A DNA stretch of 64,000 nt from Macrolepiota albuminosa. Taxonomy: Eukaryota > Basidiomycota > Agaricomycetes > Agaricales > Agaricaceae. The notes under the pieces were generated by a model. The model did no database searches. It saw only the letters and a program-made list of their open reading frames with translations, and was not told the origin of the DNA. Below are positions 43,880 to 54,869 of this stretch, one piece after another; positions within the stretch are counted from its first letter, which is position 1; each line of letters starts with the position of its first letter. The position numbers and the translations under genes are program-made. The stretch covers positions 62,001 through 126,000 of the forward strand of contig JAMWFC010000089.1 in assembly GCA_027475525.1 (NCBI GenBank), given 5' to 3'.

Positions 43880-46800
43880 CTAATGTTGTATAGAAAGATG
43901 TCCACTTTCTGGGCTTTGTTTCTCTTTTAATACTTCGGAAAATTATATATAGGACACTATAAGTATACTGAAGGGTTTGGCATAATCAGATTTTACACAA
44001 TCCTGGTTAATCCATTTCACTGAGCTCTGGTTGATCATAAAACTTGCTCTGATTTCATACTTCTGAAAATTTTACACTTCAACAAATTCAGTTTTCTACA
44101 AAATAAGCATAGAGACTTCTTTAAATATGTTATATTCATTTACTGCTTTTTTTTTAGGAGTCAGAGAGTGTTGCGTGTTGCAGAACACAATTTTTACATA
44201 GTGAACCCTTTTCACATTGTGACACCTGACAGTAGATGTGAAAGGTTTTTTCTGGAACAATGGACTTCAGGGGGTGCAATGGAGTAGTGGTCTTCATTGC
44301 AGCAGACACTGACAAGGGGGAAGGGTAAAACATGAGTTTGCACTACGAACAACCATTCCAACCCCCAAGGTTGCAAAATCCACTCTCTCTTATTGGCACA
44401 TCTTCACTTCTCCACTACTGATGATCTGTGTCCCTATCTTCACAACCACAGATTCCCCTGAATCATCAACATTGATCTTTATCAGCTGGCATGCATCCTG
44501 TACAAAACACATTTCAGCAAGACAAGTGGTATTCCCATCTCTGCACGTGATTGGCTCCCATGATGGAGGCCTTGCCCACCCCTAGTTATCCAGGTCTTGA
44601 TAAACAGAAAGAGCCAGAATCTAATTCTGAATCACTGCATCATGGACATGTGCTGGAGTAAGTCTTGGCCAGGACAGAAGAAAAAATGGACAATGAAGCG
44701 GGAGGACTTGTGATGATAGAATTGGGCCACATCTGATTTAACTCCTGCACATTAACCAATCACTCCATCAAATACCAGCAGGAACTCACACACCACAGGA
44801 GGTCATAGACATCCCATGTCTGCATATCACTGGTCCTGAATTTACTCTATCTTGAACCTCTACTAACCCTAACCTTACCTTTGATTTACTGCAATATGAA
44901 CCCACTACTTTACATACTAAACACAATCAATATGAGAAAAGTTCTACTTCACAAAAATACATACATTGATATCAACAATGCCGCTCCCTGTACATGGTAC
45001 TGTACATCTGGCCTATTGGCCCACCTCTTAGCTCAGTATTGTAGCTTGCTGGCATTAAATAGAAATCATCATCATTATCATCAACAGACTTCATGAAATT
45101 TTGTATCCTTGTTATTAACCTTTGCAATTTCATTGTCAACCTGACCACCTGTGCAGGGCCAAGAGAGGCAGTTCAACACACTGTTGATGTCAGAAGCTTT
45201 TTCAACTGGAAGAGCCCAGAGGAAATTTATCATACCACTTCTTTGCACTTTTTTACCTTGGAAAAAGGAATTTTCCACTGTCTTGAGCCTTTTTCCTTGA
45301 GAAATGTGTGCACTGGAAATGGGAGGCCATATTTCTTTCCCAAGAAAAAAGTATTGACTGCCAGCAATAACACATGGTTATAGACTGGCTCAGAAATAAT
45401 CTGTTGCTATCATTGAGGGCTCTGATGCTGAGAGCTCAATAGTGCAAATCATGACAGTTGATAAAATGTCACTGTCATGACCTGCACCAACCCATCAACA
45501 TCCAACTCCAGAACAACTCTACCACTTGCCCCATCTCAGTCCTGGAGTATCACCACCACCATCCTTGAACCACAGACACCACTGGTCTTCCTGAATGCCA
45601 GGCCAATGCCATCTTGGTTGGGACCAGCTGATCAGACCTGACACCTTCTATCTAGCATATCATATGACACACCCAGTGTCAGAGGACTGGTTTTCAGACT
45701 GTGGCCAACTCTATTCTGAGCTTAGTCCAATGATGCACCCACTTTTAGCACATCTGAATGACTGCTTGGCCTGTTCTATCCCCTTTTATCTTCTAGTAGT
45801 TAGCCTTGACAAGTCATATGCATGGACCATTGATTATTGTTAGTTATACTCCATTACATATCAGAGCCCATTAGTTAAGCAGTATTAGTAATAGCATAGC
45901 TACCAATATAGTATATAAAGGCAGCCTGTGGATAGAATATCCATAGGCTAAACAATAGCAGTGTTCTTCTGGCCTACACACTGAACCTATTGTAAGCTGT
46001 CTAGCAACATCCAACTGCTTGGTCAGCCTTGCCAGTCTCTTGCCTGACTCTTGCTTGCCTCTATGCTTGCTCAACTTCTGCTTGTCACCAGTGTGTTGGA
46101 ACAATATTATTAAGCCATATCTGTGAAACTAGATAGACAGCAAATAAAATCTATCTATCAGTGTTAGAGAAATGTTAATGTTAACTATTTATGATAACTT
46201 ACCACCTCAGTGTCTGCCAGATGATATGGAGAACAACTGAGGAAAGTAAGTCATAAATGTGATTTATCAACAAAAAGCACATGACTACTTTGGAAACTGA
46301 CAGAATGGACATAGTCCAATAACAAATGTGATATTGTGATGGGGTACCACATCATGACACAAAGGCCACACCTGGCCACCAGACTGCTTTGTCTACACAT
46401 ACATACTACAGACACCCAGTATCCTCAGTTTGTTGACACATTCTGAAGGTATGCATTACTTACTCTTGTACATACATGTGGATCACTGACTATGATATCT
46501 AAAATTAACTTATGCATTACTCATTAGGTATAATCATGATAGACTGGCTAGATTCTAACACAATGCTCACTGGCTCTGTAGAAGGAGTTCCACAGATATT
46601 AAGCATTCCTCTTACACTCAGCACCCATCATTTATATTCAGTTCTTTGTATGATCAGCTCCCTCATTCATATTCAGTTCATTGCATAATTAGCCCTGATG
46701 CCTGTCATCAACTCTTTGCACTCTGCACAATCAGTCTCAACATCTGTCCTTCTCATTCAGTACCCCAACCACTTCAGACAACACACCTGTACTTGTGCCA

Positions 46801-48130
46801 TACACTATACAGGACTGACCACATAAAGTCCAGCCCTAGACCTCACTGAGTTATCTGGACCTCACTCAAGTTACCTGGACCTCAGCTGTATTGGGTATTT
46901 AGCTTGTAGCTAGTGTTTTGTTACAGTAGTCTTGATATTGCCTAAAACTCTGCCTTCTTGTCTTTGCCTACTCTATCAATCTATTTTCTTCACTCTCAAA
47001 TTTTTATGGTCCACTAAGTCTCATTTTGATCTTATCTTCTGTTTCCTGGTCTTTGTCTCAGTTTTCTGGTTTCTTCTCATTGTTTCTCTGCTCTTCTCCA
47101 ACTCTGCTCTACTTCATCAAACCCTGGACTTAGTTCAGGATCCTCTCAATCCTTCTCATCAAACCCTGGCACTCTGCATGAGTCCCAGAGTATCTCTGCA
47201 CCACACTAGAACCCCCAGAACCCATTTGTCTCCTGTCTTTGTAGGTTCTGAGCTGCCCTATAGATGTTGATTCTGCCTAGTAAGGACCCACTCATACAGT
47301 GGCTCAAAAAAGTGTCACAATGTTTTATAGTTTTTGAAAGATGGTATTGGCATGTAAGATTGGAAATACTGAAAATTTTGAATAAATCATGTAAAATACT
47401 CTGGTATTGTAGCTACAGATCACATCTAGGATTATGTAATTTGAATCAAAAGCTATATCCACTATGATGGTGTTCCAGGATTCTGGAAGCAAAGTGATGA
47501 GGATTGTTTGGAATGTGGCATCATCTCTTTTTGCTCCTCTTTTGGTTGCTGATTTCTATTTTTTTCTTAGGTCTTCAATGTGCTTTAGAAAGTCCATTCC
47601 ATCCATAAATTTGGTGGCTTGCAGCCACTTTCCCACATTTATGGCTGCAATTTTCCAAGAAGACTCCATAATTTTCAGTCAGTTCCTTCCATGCTTCTGC
47701 TGTGGTACCATCCATTTTTATTCCAAGTCCTACAGAGTTCCTTGTGTTATATATGATTAGGCCTAAAGTCCAGGCATCCCTTTCCTCCCATTCTTTTAAG
47801 ATGGGAATTTCAAGAACCATTCTGTGGGTTTGCCATCCCTCGGTTTTGTGTCTTGTGTGGCTTTTTAATAGTCTGTCAAGATATCCATGGGCACCTTGTG
47901 CTCTTGCTGCTATCAAGACTCAGTTTTTGAATGTTATAAAATTTGTGCCATCGAAGTGTGTGTCCTCAGGGAAGTTAGGTGGGTTGGGCGAGTTTGTTGC
48001 TGACATTTTTCAGATGTGTTGGGGTGTGGGTTTTGTGGTGAGCTGCAGTTCGGAGCAGGGGCTCAACGTATTGGAAATGCAAATCGGGGCCAATAACAAT
48101 TACAGAATCCCTCAGTCACTCCAATGTTAT
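43880..48130. other. CpG-depleted, AT-rich transposon-derived block
   Basis: From about 43940 CpG becomes very rare (44174, 44345, 44547, 44699, 44982) and is absent from 44984 to 47840; it returns at 47841. TG and CA are abundant throughout. Recognisable content: a possible LTR-like stretch around 45838-46161 with GTATATAAAGGC at 45911; a Tc1/mariner-like terminus at 47297 (CAGTGGCTCAAAAAAGTG preceded by TA); and the Gag remnant at 47465-48006. Other open frames here have no recognised domains. The pattern is what methylation-driven C-to-T decay of old repeats leaves behind. Confidence 0.75.
47465..48006 (-). pseudogene. Decayed Ty1/copia Gag fragment
   Basis: From ATG 48006 the frame reads MSATNSPNPPNFPEDTHFDG, TNFITFKN, a TGA stop (47922-47920), then VLIAARAQGAHGYLDRLL, and WEERDAWTLGLIIYNTRNSV, GLGIKMDGTTAEAWKELTEN. 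After a frameshift it continues LQATKFMDGMDFLKHIEDL, a TAG, and DDATFQTILITLLPESWNT. The copia Gag at 59922 has clear counterparts: FDGTNYIAFRDRVTLAAR, IVYNTKNPIGMGIKM and GMDFPEHIKDLCEKWN. The first stop aligns with CGA (Arg) there, the second with TGG (Trp). It is thus a related but much older copy. No protease, integrase or reverse transcriptase was found next to it. Confidence 0.8.
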
Positions 48131-48578
48131 CACTGGGTGCAGAGAATGATATTTCTTGGCAAAACAATGTAAAAACACTGTAAAAATAATCCAACTAATT
48201 TCAGAATTTTATTTGAATATTTCTGGCAAAATTATAGAAAAAATATCTTAACTGAACTCAAAAGAATTACAGAACAAATTGCCACAGGATGCTTGCTCTA
48301 TTTCTTAGGTTCAGGAATGACTGAAATAGTCCTCTCCAATGCATTTGAGAGAATCAGACCAAGTACCATTCAAAATTTTTCTTAGGTTCAGGAATGACTG
48401 AAATAGTCCTCTCCAATGCATTTGAGAGAATCAGACCAAGTACCATTCAAAATTTGGTTACAATATTTTTTCTTTTGTTTTTATAGAAATATTTAAATAA
48501 AATTCTAAAATTAATTGGATTATTTTTACTATGTTTTTACATTGTTTTGTCAAAGAATATCATTCCCTGCACCCAGTG
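48131..48578. mobile_element. 448-bp MITE-like element with 94-bp terminal inverted repeats
   Basis: The left end 48131-48224 (CACTGGGTGCAGAGAATGAT...) and the right end 48485-48578 (...ATCATTCCCTGCACCCAGTG) are inverted copies with about nine mismatches in 94 bases, mostly transitions. TA follows the right end and TAT precedes the left, so a TA or TAT target duplication is possible, as in Tc1/mariner-type elements. The interior codes for nothing and holds a 77-bp direct duplication. It sits about 125 bases upstream of the decayed Gag start. Confidence 0.85.
48301..48454. repeat. 77-bp direct tandem duplication inside the MITE-like element
   Basis: TTTCTTAGGTTCAGGAATGA begins at 48301 and again at 48378. 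Both units run through CTCTCCAATGCATTTGAGAG to CCATTCAAAATTT without a visible difference, so the duplication looks younger than the diverged terminal repeats. Confidence 0.88.
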
Positions 48579-49678
48579 TATGTTGTCGACTTGAGGGTAG
48601 CATTTGTTTCCCATACGGTAATCTAAGAAAAATAATTAAGGTTTGATAGCGCCTCCCGATCGCCACCACATACGGTGGTGGCTGAAAGGCGCCCGATAAG
48701 GAAAACGTATACTAACAGCTAGTGCAAGTCTCCCCTCAACACGACCGATAGTGTGTGTATTTTGGGCTTATTCATAACCTCAAAAACTCTTTGCATAATC
48801 CACAAGTTAGCGCCAAGGCGTACAAGCAGGTATAACGGAACATCGTCTCGACTTGCCAACTCGAGCACTCCGAGACACAAAGAATGCTTTGCTGAATTTC
48901 TCTCAAGAAACGATCCTTGGATCGCTTGATCTCACCATAATTACTCCAAGTTAATCCATACCATTTACTGAGTCCTATAGTAGATATCATGTATCCGCAC
49001 ATTGATTGTTCCAATTGGGGATCACGTCAATATTCACTCCTTGTGGAGTAAGTTTAGGCGGTACTATTCTAGCCAGGTTAAGTGAGACATATGCCCCATA
49101 TCTCTCAAGCCGCAGACTACTAAAGTACGTTGCCCGATCTGCCAGCCGTCCAGCGGATGTGACTCATGGAATGCTGGGGGAAGAGCCCTCGGCTAGGACC
49201 TTAGCAAAACGTTTCCAAAGTGGTATTCCAGTTTGGGGCCCTTGTTAGCTTGCGAATACCAAGAATGATGACTACCACCGAATTAGAATGCCAGCTGGTT
49301 GTGGTTGGTACCTTGCGATTCTCGCAAGGCCTTGGCAAGACGTCAGAATGACAGACAGGACGAAGGACCGAGTTGAGGATGGATAACCATGGGGCATATC
49401 CGAGCCTTTTTGGCAGCGACGAGTACTCAGTACTCAGCCCTGACCAGCCAAATATCATTGTTTTTAACTCGTATGGAAGTCCCTGGACGAAGAAGACACT
49501 TACTTGATGACGAATAATTCAATCAGCGCATACAGTAGTACTAATCACTTCTATCTACTCAGCAGATTCGAGAGTAACACTAACCAACAACATTTCATTG
49601 CTGACTGAAGATATAATTTGAGCACACTTCAGCCGCACAACAGATAAGAAAAAACAATCTAAACAAGAAACTATGAAG
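48579..49678. other. Intergenic region
   Basis: Normal CpG content returns here. Short frames at 48772-49014 (minus) and 49006-49248 (plus) are not recognised. A hairpin, GCCACCAC-ATACG-GTGGTGGC, lies at 48662-48682. No gene is supported. Confidence 0.4.
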
Positions 49679-49761
49679 TGTCCGTAGCAGGATTCGAGCC
49701 TGCGGCTTCTCGGAGCAATTGAAACCACAACGAGATGATTTAACCACTAATCGATACGGAC
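49679..49761 (-). tRNA. tRNA-His(GTG) with 11-nt intron
   Basis: Read on the minus strand from 49761: acceptor GTCCGTA pairs with TACGGAC (7 of 7), followed by discriminator A at 49679. The D arm is GATT-AGTGGTTA-AATC. The anticodon stem TCTCG/CGAGA encloses TTGTGG, an insert TTTCAATTGCT and C; with U33 before GTG the anticodon is GTG and the 11-nt insert lies after position 37, the standard nuclear tRNA intron site. The T arm is GCAGG-CTCGAAT-CCTGC. The TC at positions 8-9 and AGTGG in the D loop agree with other eukaryotic tRNA-His. It lies isolated between the transposon-rich block and the transporter gene. Confidence 0.88.
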
Positions 49762-49891
49762 TTGCCAAATACACAGCAACACGCTTTACATAACAAGCTC
49801 AGAAACAAGATCGGTTCAACAACTCAACAATTATTGACAAGCTTGTGTAATCTAATAACCATCTAATAATGCGTTTGCCAAGTCAATGAAA

Positions 49892-51579
49892 TCACGACAG
49901 TTCCCGTTTCTCTCTAAGCTCAACCGACGTATACATCGCACCACCAATAAGTGTGAGAATAATTCCAACCGCGTTCATCGGGGTAATGGTCAGCTCGAAG
50001 AGGGTGACTGCACACAAAATTGTCAAGACCTGCTTAACGTTTGCTAGAAGAGGAAAAATCAACATGCAATAATCTTCCGGAGTGTGGATGCTTACCAGCG
50101 ACGGTCATACTCAAGGCCCCAACCTTACGATTTGTGCTAAAGCTGACGACATTCAAGCCGAACGCTAGCACTCCATTGATAGCCAACAGCACAAGCTTTG
50201 AATTTGGCATACCAAGACCGGACGATGGCACGGAGCGCGTAAAGATGTGTCTTTGCGGGAAGACAGATTCAAGGACATGGCCTAGCTCTCCAGTTAAATA
50301 CGCGAGAATGAGAGACTCGATGAAGGCAAGCGGAGAAAGCAGGTATAGAAGATGAAGGGGTGTGAGTGGAGGAAGCTTGCTATGACGTGGAGATAATACT
50401 GAGACGGGTGAAGATTTTTCCGAGTCCGGTTTGGACGATCGTACAGTGGACGATGGTACTTGAAGGAAGTTGGTATAAACAGTTTTAAGAGAAGCAAGTA
50501 TAGTTCCAAGGAATGTTAAGAGGAAGCCCCATGGAGTGGCATAATAGTCGCCATATGTGCTGTAAGACGCTGTGGTTCAGGACAACTTTTTACAGGAGGA
50601 AAAGTTCGCAGACGTACGCAAAACCGACCCCTGCCACAACGGGCAGGAGAGCCAACAGTTTCAAGCGACTACTCTTTGTACCGAGAATCAATGCAGAGAA
50701 CAGGATTGTAAAGAGCGGGGTGGCAGCCCGAACAACTTGATGAAACTGTGAATGGAGTTAGAACTGTAACCTGTCAATGTCAGATATACGTACTGGGACT
50801 GTGACGAGACCTAATGATACATTGCTGACTGTAATGTTAACAGTGTAAAGACCACTGAAAGCCAAGAGAATGAGTTTTTCGTGCGTGTTCAGCCGAGGGA
50901 CTGGAGTTGGTCCAGTCCGGACAAGGATTGTGCAACCAACGGAACCACAGAAGGCATGCAATGCAGAGAGTGTGTAAGGAAAAGGGAAGCTGATAAGGAC
51001 CGACTTGTTGTATAAAGTGAGGGCGAGATTGAGCGTAAAGTAAAGTGCGAGGTAGAAAGTGGACTGCGCGAGTAGACGTGAGAGCCGAAATCTGGATAGA
51101 AACGAGAGCAGCCAGGTTCGGCGTCTGAACTTGGCTCTAGATCGATATGATGGCGTTGGTTGAGGCAGCTCGAAGGGGGTTTCGAGAGACGAAAGGCTGG
51201 GAAATGGTGGAAGAAGGCGTGAGGAACAGTCGTGGAAAATGTTTGAGTCCGGGCCCTTTCGAATTGTTCCCGGTGTCCACATGGGGAAGTGGCCTCCGTT
51301 CACCATCATCGCGCCCTGCTCTTGGCTGTTCTCGCTGCCGGGGCCTCGTCTGTCGCCGCACGCGTTATTTGACTTCACCACCCGGGGCTCAGGGTTGTTC
51401 AGCACGACATAGGGTTTTTGCGATGGCACCAAGGATTTATTAGACGCGAAATCGTGTTGGTTGCTGGGTACCTCCTCTAGCCAGGGAATACTCGACGATG
51501 AAGAAGGATAAAAGATTGACATAAGCCTCGAAGAAGAGTTTTCAGTCGAGCTTGGGATTGGGCATGGCGGGTTGGACAT
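49892..51579 (-). CDS. Triose-phosphate-translocator family membrane transporter (DMT superfamily)
   Basis: Predicted multi-pass transporter. The start at 51579 opens a long polar cytosolic leader (MSNPPCPIPSSTENSSSRLM...) of about 150 residues. The first membrane segments are LARSTFYLALYF-like, then LNLALTLYNKSVLISFPFPY with the TPT-typical NK, and TLSALHAFCGSVGCTILVRT. Next come EKLILLAFSGLYTVNITVSN and VSLGLVTVP, joined over an intron to HQVVRAATPLFTILFSALI. Later exons give LLALLPVVAGVGFA, GDYYATPWGFLLTFLGTILA, LLYLLSPLAFIESLILAYLT, LLAINGVLAFGLNVVSFSTN, ALSMTVAANVKQVLTILCAV and ITPMNAVGIILTLIGGAMYT. The end is ELREKRELS with a stop at 49892. The helix pattern fits ten segments. The substrate is unknown; Golgi or ER location is inferred from the family. 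Confidence 0.82.
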
Positions 51580-54050
51580 ACCGAACGTGCCAAGAGGCTG
51601 CAGAATTTATATGACAAAGAAGAAAGTGTGGGGCGGCTTTGAATATTCAAGGCGTCATACGCGTCATGGCTTGTCAGGCTAAGGCGAAGAAGTTATCTAC
51701 TCGAGTTGCTTGTTTGGCGCTGTAGCCAGACGACGTGCGGCGTCTTCAAGATGACATGATCCATAATGCATATGCATAAAGCTCCACTCCACGATGCTTT
51801 CATCGTTCAGAAGAGGCTCAACCTCATCTCCATTCAAGTGTAGTCCTCTTGTTATGTCCGTTCACGCCCGCGAAGCCCAGCCCGATTCGGAACTCATCGA
51901 GAATATTCCAAGATTTCTGAGCTCGCGGTAGTTCAAAAATGTACGTTTGTCACCTACAAAAGAATTCCATGATGATGTGGCGTTTATGGAGCCGTCTGAA
52001 CGCGAGTAACAACTAGGTGAACGCATTGCTGTGTCCAGTACTGTAAAATCGGGCCAGGGTATTTACATGACTGGATTTACAGAGGTCAATTGCGAGAACT
52101 CATCAATCAGACGCCGCTCAATTTGACGTTCCGCCAGTCTCCTCCGGTAATATCTTGATGCACAAGCTCTGTTCAACGTCGGCGCAAGAGATCGGCGCAA
52201 AATAAGGAAAACAGGATGCCGGAATTGGCGAGCCAAGGACGACTCGGAGTAAACAGATCTAGACCTACTGCAATCAAAGCAAGACAAGACGGTCGATTTG
52301 GCACTTTTTCTAACGGTAATAAACGCGTCCGTCTCACCTAGATAGAGTGAGGTCTTATCCATGCTGACAAGTTGCATGGCTAACTGGTCTGATTATGTTA
52401 CCCCAATTTCAAGAGAATCCGGATGACTTAGTACAACAAGCTGCTGTCCGACAGCTAGCAGACGAACTTTTCTCTCGCTCTTTTTTTTTTTCTGGTGCGG
52501 TCTGTGCAACGCCCGAGGAGATGCAAAAGTCGGTACAACCGGATGAGGGTACTACTCAAAGTCAAATCACGCCGCTCGCACTAGCACTGTGTCCAGATGG
52601 CTCTTGGTATTAGGTGCTATCAGAGATTCCACTACTCCCGTTGTCACATTGACATTTCCGCCATCTTCGGCTTCCGCAACTTAAGGTGAACAGTTTTCGA
52701 ACACTTACCCTCTTGAGTTCGCATATCAAACTATGGATGAGACGCGTAAACCCAAAGAAACCGGTGTCAGGATAATATTCCAATTTTGCGACGAAGACTG
52801 GTACCAGAAATGTGTCATTGTTCGAGATATATCTACTTCCTGGTTGCGGAGAAAATGACTTTCATTTCGGGATTCATTGAGTAATTTCTGAGAAACGGTA
52901 AATGACTCACTTCAGCTTCATAATACGACTTCAAAGCTTACGTGTTTGCTCCTTGCAATACAATTACTAGGTCAGGACAAGAGTCTCGCACAACGACGTT
53001 CCATGTTCCTCCTCAGTTTGCTTAGTAGTCGGGCTTCGGAGAGAACTTCCACCTCGACTTCACAACATGCTACTACTGGTCGCCAAAATAGACTTCTGTT
53101 CGGATGATGTTTGATATATGTTCCGGAAGGATCAGACGCACCCTTATTGTGAGGACGGGTGTTGACCTTGATATGATGTACTTGCTCGATTTTTTCGCTC
53201 CCTGCCGCCGTTTTCGTCTAACGAACGCGAACGTTTATCCAATAATGAATAGATCATCTCATCTCATCTCGTGGTTTCCTGCGACACCAAGAATCCCGTT
53301 GTTTTGACACCCGGGACGTCAGTGCTTCGATTTCCCCCCGAGATAGAGGGTCCTATATTTAAATGTGCACGCCCTCACTATCCCATCATTTCCAGGGCGT
53401 ATCCAACAACGCCAACGCGGTGAACAAGTCAGAAGTTATCTCGCTCTTGAGGACTTTAAAATTACGTCGAGTAGATGGGAAAGCTGAGCATAAAGGACGT
53501 TGTGCCTCAAAAGACTGTGGTAAACCATGCCCTCCAAGTACATCGCTATCCGACACTTGGCACGTCGGCAAAGTTAGCAAAAGCTTGATTGCATCAGCAT
53601 CGCCTCTGCCAAGACTTATTCTGAGACAAGGGTTCAAAAGACGGCGGATACATCTCAACTTTTTTCGGACCCTCGATTTCCACTTGCGTGTCCCACCAAA
53701 CCCCTCTAATTCGGAACTGATTTCGCTGCCGTACTTAAAACTAAGCAGACTGATTCTATAAAAGGTCTTCTTGCGTGTTTCTCCTCGTCCTGGCCTACTG
53801 CATCGCGTGTATCCTGAAACCCTTGGCAAGTAGTCTGTAGTTCATAAAAGGTTCCGAAAAGCAGTTTCGGGTCGGATCGTCGCGGATCATGCTGGTTTTA
53901 AATTCATGATTCAGATTCATCGATTTCATCAATCAGTACTCAGTTCGCATCCTTATCCTCCCGCCTCGAGGCTGCAGCACTCCTTGGCTTGAAAGTATCT
54001 CACTTGCGTGCGAGCAAATTCTTTGAACTGCCTTACCAGTATACTCAAAG
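51580..54050. other. Long region without a recognised gene
   Basis: About 2.5 kb. Frames such as 52063-52377 (minus), 52395-52613 (plus) and the overlapping 53363-53761 (plus) / 53386-53829 (minus) carry no recognised domain and no convincing exon chain. I see no repeat family here. Confidence 0.4.
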
Positions 54051-54869
54051 ATGTTTCCTGACTTACCTCTCGAGATCGAGGACCTGATTTTCGAGTATGC
54101 TGCGCTTATGCATCCCAGGGATGCTTCATCGTTGGCTGTTGTTTCCAAGCGCGTTCAAGCTTGTGTCGAAAAGGTCATTTACGAGAAACTTCAGTTCTTC
54201 CCAATGCATTCGCACCTGGACCTTCCTTTTCTACGTTCTGGTGACATTACCAACATACGACTTTTTAAATATACCGTCCTTCGCCGTCCTGCGGAATTCT
54301 TCGCCACGCATGTCCGCAGCATTTTCTTCCATGATTTGGTAAAATATCGTTGGTCGATGCGAGTCTTGAAGAAATGCACTGGACTGGAGCATCTAGTCTT
54401 CATAATGATAGCCGGATTTGCGTCGAGTGCAAGCTCTCTAGTCCTTGCCTCTGCAAACACATTGCAGAGTCTTATTACGACTCAAACGATTCTGCAAGAT
54501 ATGGCTGACTCTGGTATCGTTTGTCCAAGGCTAAGATATCTCTGGGCAGATGCGTCATATGACATGCGCATGCAACCTCTCCATTGGCTTCCTGCATTGC
54601 ATACCGTGGTACTTGTCTTATGTAGGTCGCCTTGGGATTACGATTCATGGAAGGACGATGTAGAAACGATCATTACCAGTACGCAAAACTTGCAAGTGCT
54701 GAGTCTGTGGGTCGGTGCAGATGAAATCAATTATGTCGATCAATGGAGTAAAACCATTGTGAGTCCTATCAAGATCAAGGCAAGGATAATACTACGACAT
54801 AATTATCCCTTGTTCGAAACGTGGCGGAGATTGACGACCAGTATCAACGATGTGCTACTTGAAAATTAA
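54051..54869 (+). CDS. F-box-like protein, single exon
   Basis: An intronless frame of 272 codons. The N-terminus MFPDLPLEIEDLIFEYAALM, followed by HPRDASSLAVVSKRVQACVE and KVIYEKLQFF, has the LPxEIxxxI...L..V.. spacing of a degenerate F-box, the motif that binds Skp1 in SCF ubiquitin ligases. The remainder has scattered hydrophobic leucine-rich stretches (GLEHLVFIMIAG, LRYLWADASYDM, LHTVVLVLCRSPWDYDSWKD) such as are found in the large, fast-evolving F-box-like families of Agaricomycetes. It ends SINDVLLEN. No other domain is visible. The target, if any, is unknown. Confidence 0.65.
   Translation: MFPDLPLEIEDLIFEYAALMHPRDASSLAVVSKRVQACVEKVIYEKLQFFPMHSHLDLPFLRSGDITNIRLFKYTVLRRPAEFFATHVRSIFFHDLVKYRWSMRVLKKCTGLEHLVFIMIAGFASSASSLVLASANTLQSLITTQTILQDMADSGIVCPRLRYLWADASYDMRMQPLHWLPALHTVVLVLCRSPWDYDSWKDDVETIITSTQNLQVLSLWVGADEINYVDQWSKTIVSPIKIKARIILRHNYPLFETWRRLTTSINDVLLEN

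Noticed and set aside
45838..46161. Possible solo LTR (TGTTAG...ATCTATCA with a TATA-like box at 45911)
   Set aside because: No matching target-site duplication flanks the proposed ends and no second copy is in the window, so only a mention within the CpG-poor block is justified.
53363..53829. Overlapping long frames on both strands (132 and 147 codons)
   Set aside because: Neither has a recognisable domain, they overlap almost completely, and no flanking exons could be joined.
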